From assembly GCA_016801885.1 (NCBI GenBank), contig CM028884.1:6902501-6966500 (forward strand): a DNA stretch of 64,000 nt, in the 5' to 3' direction. The stretch comes from Toxotes chatareus (lineage: Eukaryota > Chordata > Actinopteri > Toxotidae). The notes beneath the pieces were generated by a model that did not search any database, was not told where the DNA came from, and worked only from the letters and a program-made list of their open reading frames with translations. A program made the translations under genes and the position numbers. Positions 27,501-39,500 of the stretch are shown in pieces; the first letter of the stretch is position 1, and each line of letters starts with the position of its first letter.

Positions 27501-30500
27501 TCTTGGTGGCTTTTGTTAGATTTGTTAGATTCGCTTTCACCACTGGCCTCTGTGCTGTTTTTTTGCTTGTAATTTTAGAGAACGAGCACACCCTCATTCA
27601 ACCTCTTGTAAATGCACTAGTGCTGCCCATGTTGAAAGTGTGTGGGTGAGGAATATTATGACATTACTGTTCATTATATCCATTACAGGTTTTACTCTTG
27701 CACCCCCACTGGGAACTCAGAGAAAAGCTTTGGTGGCTCGACGCCATTAACCACCTCAAAGATTTCGATTGAGCAGATGGGTGATTGTTTGTTTTGGTTT
27801 GACACCCAGCCACTTTCTCATTTGGGATGCGGGGGGGGGGGGGCAGGAGGTGGCCTTGTGAAGAGGTAATCAAGGGGGGAGCAGTAAGTGAAGCTGCGGG
27901 AGCTACGGGTGTGCAATAAAGACAAAGAAAAAAAGGAAGAAAATAAGAGAGTGATGCAGCCAACTGCCTGTCAGCGCTGTCCACTTGAGATGATTAATGG
28001 CCACAGGCTGTGATGGACAGAGGCAGAGAGAGAGAGAGACTCCTGTTCAGTGAAATCACCAGTCAAGACGGGAGGGAGTAACAGGAGGTAAAGACAAGTG
28101 TTTTAGCTCCTCCAGCCAGAGAGCCTCACACGCTGCGGTCAGCAAAGGCTCGAGCCATCCCAGTGTGACACTCTTAATTGGAAGTGTAGATTCAGCTTAA
28201 GAGGGACCACATGCTGTGCTATCGCTGCTTTAGAGTTATTTTAGGGGAAAATCCCTACCTACTAGATTTAGGTCTGTTAGTAGTAATAAACTGGTAAGGC
28301 CTTGATAGGGCTGGAGAAAGATGTGTAGAATTAGAGGAGGAAGTAGGAGGGAAGGAAGGGAAGATGGCAATAATTACAATGAAGACTGTCAGTGGCTCTG
28401 CTCTGTTCGTTCCTGTGAAGATTCACCGAGGCTGCCAGTAATGTTTTCAGGGGCCATGTAACAAATGGTTATTGGTGCGGTTTGGTTTCATCTAGTCAAA
28501 ATATAGCAAGTCAGTAAGTAATCATCATATTGGCCCTTTTCTTTTATTAAATGAATTAAATAAACACTGCCATTTTTTATGTTTTTATGTTTACTACAGA
28601 CAAGATGAGGAGGGCAGACCACTCTTATCTGTACAACTTGATCTTCAGCAAAAACAAATTAAGAAAGCTCAAGCTTCTGCCATTTTGTTCACCTCAAGAA
28701 AAGCCGGCTTTGTTTTTTTGAACAGGTTAAGCTGGATATTTTTTGTTGCATTTGTGGTAACGGTAAGAGTGGCCTCCCAGCAGGACACTGGAGAAAGTTC
28801 CCTAACTGTAACCCTGAGACCAAGAGCTCTGTCCACACCAATTACACCATGAATGGGCTCTGGGGGATCTATGTATGCATTATATTACTCCCCCGGTCAG
28901 CCTCACACCGGCCCTCGTAACAGGCGGGCCCTCTGTACAAACACCACACTACAATAGGAACATTCTCTGGCTCTTTGATATGGCCTCATTTTCCTTTAGT
29001 TAACACCCCGCAACTTCTGGAAAATGGCAGCACCTGGTTGGTGTAACAGCAAAAACAGAGGGTATTGTGAGCAACATTTGTCCATTTTTGGATAGTGTTG
29101 GACTCAGTGTGAAATGATTGAGATCAACATTTTGACCTGCTGCTTTACCCGACAACTATTACACAATAAATATAATAGCTGCAAATACAATCTGCAATTT
29201 GGTGATAAACTTATTTCAGCAAGTTCTTGTAATCTGACTCATTACAGATGTATTTCTCAAGATGGCTGCAGTTTATGAGGCATGAGAAGCATTTTTCACA
29301 TAGAATGCACCAATTTGGGAAGTTACATTTTAACCTCTCTTGCCTATCTTTATTTCTGTCTCCATCCCTTTCCTCCTCCTCCTTGCCCCTACCCCATTCT
29401 CCTTCCCCCTCTGTTTATTGTGCTACAGTTACAACCACTGAAACTTGATAACACCATGGGGGATAGGGGCGGAGAGCCATGCCGTGGCCTGCTTGGTGAG
29501 GCCAGGGGGAGGAGGGGCTGGATTAAGGGGCCTCCTGTCCTACACAGGATGATTAATGATCTCCAAATAAGTGGGGGCCAACCTTTTTGATAGGGCAGCG
29601 CTGACGGACAGCAGACAAGGGAGTGACACTCGCGTGTCTGTATGTGTGAAAAGGGAGAAAAGAGAGGATGAAGGATGAAGGGGGCAGACATGGAAACCAC
29701 AGTAGGAGACAAGGGCAGACGGAGTGCCAGGGTGACTGAGGGGAGGTTAAGGGAGGCATCTTCCAGCTTGTGTAGAAACAAGGCCACGCTCTTTCATCTC
29801 CCTTTGAAAGCAGTGGGCTGAAACTGACCAAGCTCACCAACCAGACAGAAAGATAATCAGGCAAACATATAAGAAAGCTAGAACTGGTAGCAAAGGGCCC
29901 CTACTCTCAGGAAAGGGTGGGAACCCAAATGATACAGAGATTCTAACCACTGCTTTCTAATCATTTCTCCTAGGCAGATTCCAGCTGTTCTTATTGGACA
30001 CATCCTCTCCCCGTATTCGTGATCAAAGATTTTATGGTTACCGTGTTGATATGTTTGAGGTTTGAGATTATTGTTGCCTTTGGGGTAAACTCCACCCGTT
30101 GGCTGGCAAATTACAGCCTAGCCATTGGCGACTGAGCCTATCTATGATGGTTATGCTCTTCTCTTCCTTCAAAACAAAAGGAAATAGTGGTTTTCCTGAC
30201 GTTGTTGTCTGTGTGGGTGTGTTATGGGACTTCAGATTAAAATCTCGAGAGCCTTTTTTAGTTTTTATTTTTGTTTGTTTTTTACCAACCAAGACTATTC
30301 TTTGTGTCTCTTCCTCTCTCTGTCTCTTCATCCCAACCCCCAATCTGTACTGCATCCCTGTTATTTCCTCTGTCATTTAGCCAGACTGTTGCCACAGTGG
30401 ATTGCCACTGTGCTGTCCATCTTTAATTACGTCCATACTGTACAGGGATTTGAGTCTCTAAGCTGCAGAGCTGGGAGATTCTTAATCACCATGCTCATAA

Positions 30501-33500
30501 GTAACTGAGCAGGGACGGCAACGAGTGCAGGCCTCAAGCAGATTCATGCTTCCCAGCGAGGTCATCGGTCAGGGTAAAAATAACACTGGCTGCTCAGTTC
30601 ATCTTTGCATCTTGTTTAGTCTTCAGTGGAATATATTTGCAAATACTGTTCAAAACACATGGGTAACTCAAATACGCATCTAGTGATTGGGAAATCCAAG
30701 TCCAAGACAGAATGGAAAAAGATGCATCCAAAGCCAATGGACTACACAGTTAAAACATGTTTTAAAACAAGTTGCTTTGTGAAGAGGGCATTGCACATAA
30801 CATCAAAAAAAGTGAAATATGCCTGAGACTCAATAGCACACAAACAACACCATCATATTAGAGCAACTTTTTAAAAGGCATGAATATAAAACAACCTAAT
30901 GAGGCAAAAAGACATTTAGCTTTACGGAAAAAATTCCTGCCTGAAAGGCCTGACAGAGTAATGGTGTAAAGAAACTCAATCTTACTTAATGATGCGATTA
31001 AAACTTTTAAAATAAAAGTTATAGAAAGAAAATAGACAGAGGTAATAAGTAATAGTGTTTTATTAATTGTAAAATCAGTACAAATATCAAATGGACATAA
31101 CTTTGGTATTAATTTGATTCATTCAACCTAGATTTAGGTGAGACATACAACTCCAGCTAGGACTGAACATTTTCAGAAATCAATTTTTTATACTTCCCTC
31201 CAAACATGTTTTCCTACAAAATCTAATTTTGTGCTCACTTCACTTTAATATAAATACCAATCAATAGCTCACCTAAATTTCTCAGGTGAGAAATCTAACT
31301 TTTTTCTACTTAAAATTATCTTTTTTTGTGGGGATTTTCTTAAGCTGTTCCGACATGAAGCTCTCCTGTGATCAACAAATTTCCCAAACTTTTGCCATCT
31401 CTGCATATCTGCGTGTCTTGCTTCTCCATCTGTGTCCTGTGTGTGCTCTTAAAGCAATGTTTCCTGGCCCCCACATCCCTGTGATGGATGGTATGAAATA
31501 CATTACGGCCCCCAGAGGAGCCCTACACCAGTACAATAGCCCTGAGCTCACTTCCAGTACGGCTCTGCAGCAGTGTTGCATAAGCCACACAGTAACAGAG
31601 ATCTGAGTGCAAAGGGGCCTAATGGAAAACAAGACACTTGATTTGAGGGAAGAAATAGACATGAAACACACACATGCTATTGCCACTTTGCCAGTGGCAT
31701 TTTAGTTGATGTGATCATGTATGAATGTGCAAAGATCATTTTTCATTTTCAGCAGCTAGGCCTAAAACTTGACTTTTCATGCTGTAGCATACAGTATGTC
31801 ATGCTCCCTTTCCTTATAAATGTTTTAAACCTCAGGTGTTTTAAATATATTAATTAGCAGTTCGCTTTTTTGATTTGCAGGGTGCTTTTTAATACAATCC
31901 ATTGTTTGTAACATCAGAATGAAAGCACATTCTGCTGTTGACCTCATTTTAAGTCACTTTGCATTAAGAGCATCAGCTAAATCCCTGAAAGGTAAATGTA
32001 TGACCCACTGTCATGGATTTAAAATGCCAAAAGTAATTAGCATTGATGGGAGTTAAAATTTCACAGATGAGTGTACAACCCCCCACATTCTCTTTCTCCT
32101 GTTTCAACATATCCCTCTTTCTCCTCGGCTTATAGCAGCTGATGTCTCCCGTATTGATCAGTGGTGCTGGGCTCGTCAGCTGATGGCTTTATCTGGGTGT
32201 CCATTGATTGAAGCAGTTAGCTGCATTATAATGCTTGCTAGAAGGGAGAGGGAGTCCCCTCAATGCTGCACCTGCCAGTGAAGACATCACTGTCACCTAC
32301 CTACACTGTAAAACAGCAATACCCAGTCTGAGTAGTGAACTGACACCAGTGTTGGTCACAGATGATCTCATTCTCATGGAGGAGATAGTGTAGTTTCTGA
32401 TTTCAAAAATTTCTCTTTTTACTTTAATTATTGTCTCTTTATGGTCTCTCCACTCTTTGTTGTTCCTTTCATTCGCTCTAAAGATTGTTTCCCCTGACTG
32501 TCTCTCTTTTGTTTCAAGCTAGCTGATTTGAAAAAGTTAAACCTAACCTCTGCAGCTTAATCACAGGAATCTGCAGTTGATGCCAAAGCCCCTCCCTCTA
32601 TTATGTGCACAACATGCCATTGTCTTGTTGCTGTGACATATACATTCTTGACATTTCTTCAAAGATCAGAGATGGCTGTTTACAAGGGCAAACTGTTGGG
32701 GTTCCTTTTCTCTGACTTGATCTTCCAGTCAGATGCAAATATAGAGCAGCGGTCATCCACTATATTTGACCACAGGGTAAAGTTTTAAATTGTGTTGCGA
32801 AAAGGCACTGACATGAAATGCTCTGTCAAAACATGTTTTCCTGCTGAGGCTTTAGTATTTAGTGTTTCATATCTGATGCAAGAAACTTAAAAACTCCATG
32901 GACTTTCATAAATGTGTTAACACACCAAACTGTTTTTAATAGCAATATTTCTGTTAAAATACATGTTGAAATTTTGTTGACTGTATACCTTTTAGTGTTT
33001 TCATGCTTTCTCTTGACTAGTTCAACTTGTGGATAGAAAACAACTTTCATTGACCTTTTCCTAACTGACTGCAACTCACAATACAGGCCTGTATCATCAG
33101 TGTTTATAGCTGCTGCATACGTCAACAAAGATTTTAACCTCACCCTGTTCAACAGCCACGTTCTATAAATCTACTCTAGCCATCATGTGCTGTTTACCCT
33201 TGCATCTTGTGTAAATTTCATTTTGACAATATTTATTATCTGTCCAATTACATTTATAGTTTGGATCTTTAAAGCCAGTCAAAACAAGTATGGGAGATGT
33301 ATTTCAGAAGGAGGGGTGAGATAACAATATGTTTATACTCAAGGTTTATATCCAACCTTAATACTTTTTGAGTAATGACCAACTTTAGACACTTCAGTTC
33401 TTGTGGAACTGTTTGTGTATGTGTTTCTACTCAGCAGAATAAGTGAGAAAAACCCAGGTATTGTATCAGCAATACAGTAACTTTTTTTGACAATGACAAA

Positions 33501-36500
33501 GCCAGATTTACCAGAACTGTGCAGTGGGTGGGGAAATGTTCACACAATGAATGCATGGCTCATGTGTGAGCAATGCATGAGGCTTTAGTGGTTTCTATAC
33601 AGGTGCAAAACCTGTATAGAAACTGAAAATATGACGTAGGAGAACACTTGCCTAAGGTCAAGCATTGAAATCAACCCCTCACAGTAGATCTGGGCAATGC
33701 AATAGATATTTTATTATCTGATTCATTTATCATAGAGTTAGTGTGCAGAATTCTGGTCTCACAGTAACACTCTCTGAACACTGGCCTCTGGCAAGTACAT
33801 TGCACCACCTGCACAATTTCACTGATCAGCTCGATGCTTACAGAAGACAAACATTTCCAGATACTGGTTGGTTACCTTCAAATATGGCTGCAGGGTGGAG
33901 TAATTCAACCATATCTATGATAGTATAGCCTGGAGCCCTAATGGGTTGGTGAAATAACAGATACACATTGTATCTGACACATTAACTGAGCCAGTAATTT
34001 TCCTTTTTTATTAGACACATAATATATATTTCACCCTATCAGGTCCCCTTCAACCATCAGATGTTCATCCATAACTTTATCTATATCCATCACTGTTCTA
34101 TGAATTTTCATCTTACAATTGTAGCATTTGAGCACTTGCTTGCTTTACATTGATTGGTTGAAGAGTTTTTTTCTCCACTTGTCAGGGCTCACTGTGGAGG
34201 AAAACAGCTGAGATCCACTGTCTAACTAAATGGTTGTATGCAATGATTTGTAAATTATATTGTGGTGGGTGTGTTCATGTAAACAGACCCGTTTTTATTA
34301 ATAAGAACAGAGATCCTGAGAAAACATATCAAAAACTAGAGACCACCCTGCGATGGGATCATGCAGAATTGGTGTGTATGGTGCAATGGAACACACAGGC
34401 AGACATATAAACACCTGCCAAGTTACTCAAAATGACCTCTGTGGTAGTTACTGCTACAGTAGGTGTCTCATTTTGTCACGATGACACACACAGACTCACG
34501 AGGTGAAAACAGTACATACATCTCTCAGTTATCACATATCTTCTCTCTCTTTCTGAGATCCCTCAGAAATTGAAAGACGAGTGACCCTGTATAACCATGT
34601 AGCACAAGAGACATCAGCCATCTTTCCGTCCATCCATCCATTCGTGCATTCATCCATCTCTCTTGTCGGCTCCATATTGGCCCGTGTTGATTGGGGTCTA
34701 GTCAGTTGATCTGCTGGGTCTCTGGGGTTCGAGGGGACTTGGGTTACAGTTGGAGAGGTCATCTCACTTTTCGCGCCATCCAAGCTTTTCAATCCCCCTC
34801 CCCCTCTATTTCACCAGGTGACCCATCTTCATGACACACGGAGAAGGAGTCATATTTCTCTCTTTCTTTCTGTTCATCTCTCCATACTTCATTTCCAAGA
34901 TCCTTTTCTTTTATGACTGTCAGAAGATTAAGGCTGGACCAACAGTTCTTTAAACATAATATAAAACTGTATCAGGCTCATCAACGCAGAGATTTATTGC
35001 AAAATTGCACTTGACAAACTTCTAATCTTGTAATTGAAGTTCTAATAGTGTCATTATTTATAGTTTGACAGCCTCCCCAGTGTGTGAAAAGCACCAATGA
35101 GATTTACAGCTTTTGGCTGTTGTTTGGAGCTTTGCCAGTTTTGCAGTGTTTCACACCATAGACTGAAGCGGTTGGAAATGCACAGAAGACGGCTTCTTAA
35201 ATATACTGGCTGCCTGCTCACTGTAATAATTCTTACAAAGAAGCTACTCTCACTGCTTCCTGAGTAAATATAGCTTCAAGTGACTTATCCATCATCGAAT
35301 GTTTGCTTTTTTCCCCCCTTAGTATTTGTTCTTTTTATTGAGACGGAAGGAAAACTGGAAGGAAGAGACAAGAGAGAAGGATCTGGAGATATTTGATCCT
35401 CCTGAAATAACAAGATGAATCTGAAATGTGTCTGTAGCATTTGTCAGACCCAGTAAAGAATCCAGTGAGGGTGGTGCTCCAAACTAGGAGACAGTGTTTC
35501 TCATATCAAGATAATTACCTGAAAATCATAAATCTTATTCTTTATCTTATCATTAAAGGCATGCGTGGTGAAAAAGCTCTCAGTATTTATGAGCTGATTT
35601 ATTTGTTCATTTCTTTGCGCAGATGAACACAGTACCTTGTCTTGTGTCTTATCCCTTTATTAAACTGTTTTTCGTATAGTCACATCATGCCTTGCCATGG
35701 CTTGATAACGTTGCACATTTTCTTTATGTCTCTGTAGATGGACACATGGCTTTACTGGACCCACGGTTGTTTTTTTGTTGGTTGTCTTTACTTTGTGGGT
35801 TTAAACGCGCATGTCCAGGGAAAGACTGTTTCCCTTGCTTATCAAATCATGATTAAGTACAGTTGGCACAAGCTAAATCGTTATTTCTTTCTCTCTCCTG
35901 TCTTTTCTCTCTGCCTTTGTTTGTCTCTCTGCCTTTCTCCCTCTGTCAATTCACATTAATTGCACTTTATTGACATGACAGGGAAGAAACCTGTGCAGCC
36001 AACGCTATAGACCATATCGACCAACATATTATAGACTTTATTAGACGACTGTTCCTGCCTTCCTGTGTCTCTGTCTGTGCCTCTACCAGCTGTGGCTTCA
36101 GCTTCATGCTTGGAATAGCGGTGTATCTATAGTGTAATGTTACATTTAACGTCCCTTCTGAGGAGGGTACATATCTTAACACTTGATATGAATTGGTCCG
36201 TCAGGCGAGTGGTGGCTCTGCCTGGACTAAAGATAGCAAATTCCATACACTCAAGGCTTTTTTACCTTTTATGTCCCTGGCCATGCATTAAAAATAAAAC
36301 AAACATGCCCCAGCATACAGCAGGGTCCTGACAATATTCTGCCCTGACATACGAACATATAAACTAAACAGCTTGGAGCTGCCCGACATAAAGTAAACTT
36401 CCAGCATGTGGAGCCCAGACACTCGTCTCTCCTGTCAGTGTCCTTCTGTCCAGTGTTAATGAAGGGTTTGGGCTGTTCTGTTTGGGCTAGTCTCTAGAAA

Positions 36501-39500
36501 TTAAGCCATTTTTTGCAAACTATGGATGCAGGGTGTCAAACTTACTTTAGGGTGGATATGAATAAAATATTTAGGTGTGTCACCTAGCATATTTATCTAT
36601 TTTTCTAAAAGGAGGCTGATCTAAAAATGTATGATATTAATAAGAATAAGAATAAGAAATACTGAGTATGTAAACATACACAAAAATCTCCAATACCTGA
36701 TCGTGTTAAGTAGTAATTCATAAATTCTGAATTAAAGCCCTTAAGGCAGTTTCTAATGTTCATTGGTGCAGTTTGTGCTATCAAATTCTTAGTCCTCATG
36801 ACATGTATTAACGCAGAGGGTGCTGTTGACAGTGGGTGATTGTGTTTCTTACGGTTTCTAACAGTTGCTCCAATTACCAAAATTAATGTACTTAAATTGA
36901 ATTGAATAAATAGTCTGAAGTGCAGAGAGAGAAATGTAGGCCTGGTTTGGTCTGAGCTGGCGTATAGATGTGGTAGTTGAAGTAGGAGGGAGGAGGAGGA
37001 GGAGGAGGAGGAGGAGGAGGAGTAAAAGAGGAAGGTGTGGGTGGGTGGCTGGGCTCTGGGTGATCTGAAAGGACTCAGACACTGTCATGGGGCCAGGGGC
37101 TGTTTGTGTTGGCTGACACCTTCCTTACAGCAGTAATCCAGTCTTTCTCCAGCTGGCTTGCTACTACACCTCCCCCTTCCTTTTTTGCATCCTTCCTCCT
37201 AGAGGTAACAAAAGGTATCTCTCTCTTCATTGATTTAAAAAAAAAAAAATTTTTTTTTTTATCTCTGCTCATTTCCCTCTTTTCTTTTCTCCTCCCTGTT
37301 CTTCTTCTTTTCTCTCTCATGCTTTCCTGGCATCTGCATTCATGTCACTATTGAGTCCAAAAAAGCAGAATAATCCAACTGAATAATTCATGTGATCAAA
37401 TTGATAACTACAATTAAAGCAACCAAAGACAATCACATGATGTGGTGTTCCCTCCTCTCCCTCTCCTTTTTCCTGTCTTTCTTCGCTGTAGATGGAAGTG
37501 AAACCTCACACCAGCCAATGCTCATTCAGTAAAAAATTCATTTCCTGTGTGTTGTCCGCTGGAAGGCTGTCACTCTGTCACTTAATTATTTAAAAAATGC
37601 CATGTGAAGTCAGCGATATTTAATTTGCCGCTACTGGCGTCAGGGGCACCCAATTGATTTATTATAGAGGCCCTTTAATGTGAACAGCTGTTTCCTGCTA
37701 AAAATAGGTCAGGGGTCAGATAAAATGACCTTGTCCCACCCCCACCTCTTTTACTTTTTTTTTTTTTTTTTGGGTCCTCACATTGAAATAGAAAGATGGG
37801 TCTCTAATGTGAGGTGGGAAATGTTCATTTTTTGATTAAGTGGACAGTCAGTCTGTCACAGTTAAGTTTGTTCAATGCATGGGACCAGTATTAGTGATTG
37901 GTGCAAATCGTGAATGTCTTATAAATATCTCCAGCCTCTGAAATGATGAATAAAATACCTTTTACTTGATTACATACTTTAGATTATAATAGAGTTTTCA
38001 TGAACGTGCTTTAGTATCATTCTGCTGTGTCAGTCAAGAGATTCATTTTCCCATAGTGTAAATGCTGTAAATCATTTCTACCCTTATGGGAAATTATCAC
38101 AAAACATTAAATGTATCAAATATAAAGATAATTGATTATCTGCAGAAAATAACAGCTATACCATCTAATATCAAACTCTCTCCAAAACTATTATTCCCAG
38201 AAAAGCCTGAGTTGGTCAAACCCTAGACTGGAAGTTTGTCTTTCATTTTTTTGAGCTGTCTCTTTCAGTCATGCTCATTGCCCTTTTTCTCCTCTGTCTG
38301 ACTTTGTATCTGTGTCCCTTATCATTTGAAGTCTAGCCCTTTGAAGGCTAGCCGTGTGGCTCTCGTGTTCACAGTGTAAGTCGGAGGAAGGACTTAGGGA
38401 GTGGTTCAGGGGCCCTCAGCCGCGGCACTTCCCACCAGAGCGACCTCTGACCCCTGGTGCCATTAATCACTAGGCTCCTGATGGCCCTGTCCCAGGGGGA
38501 AAATCAGTCCGGGGCAAAGGATGATGGGAGGTGAAGCCTGCAGCCAATTACAGATTGCCTCAGAGCAGCCGAATGGACAAATCGCTGCTTTACAGAGAGA
38601 TGAAATACCCAATAGTTGCCTGCTTGAGGCCTGCATGGCCTAATGCCACAACGTGGCCTCGTATCATTGACAATCATGTCGCCTCTAGTCTTCTTTAAAG
38701 AATAGTAAGCAGTGAGGTTGAAATGGAAACAGTAATAACAGCAGAACAGAGTGCATGAAATCATACTGTTAGGCAGAGGAGTTGTGCTGCTAAGATCAAA
38801 AGAAATGTTTTAGACTGGTCTAATTAAGCCTGTTAGAGCTAAATGTCTCCAGGGTTGGAAATGGAGCAGATGTTGGACACCAAAAGCAGGCGGTACGTTG
38901 ATTCTCTCAAATTAGGGAACTCTCTGGGTAACTGCCCAAGTGTTGGTAATGTGATTTTTGGTCAATTACGGCATTATCAAAGGTGCTTTCCCAGCGTTTT
39001 CATAAGTGGTCAGGCCGTTTTGAAATATGAAACCTGGCTGATGTTATATGTTAACTAATTAATGCTGGTTTAGGTTTCGAAACCACCTCTGGTCCACTTA
39101 AGATACATAGATAGTTATTTGGTTTTCTCTCAAACATAGATAAACAACTCCTCTGTCTGAAATTTGTAATTTTTGGCTTTCTTTGGGTGGTTATGGACTC
39201 TATGGAAAATAGCTCTTTGTAAATGCGTTAAATCGGACATTGACTTGACAGCAGATGCTGATAAAGAGGTGAATTAAAGCCTAACTAACTGCTGGCCTGT
39301 CACTATGGGGCCAGTGCTGTTGTGTCTCATTTGTTGTGCTCTCATTGTTCACGGCCGGGCCAGTATGAAAACATGGCTTCCTGCTGACCAGCAGTTTAAT
39401 TCACACATCAATAACCCCTGGCTGATCTCTGACCCCTCTAGTTGTACTAATTGTTTGATGCAGGATTGATGTCCAACGCTGCATTAAATAACTGATGAGG

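Noticed and set aside
33591..33623. miRNA precursor at the intron 4 hairpin
   Set aside because: The total hairpin is 33 nt, well under the 55-70 nt needed for a standard precursor.
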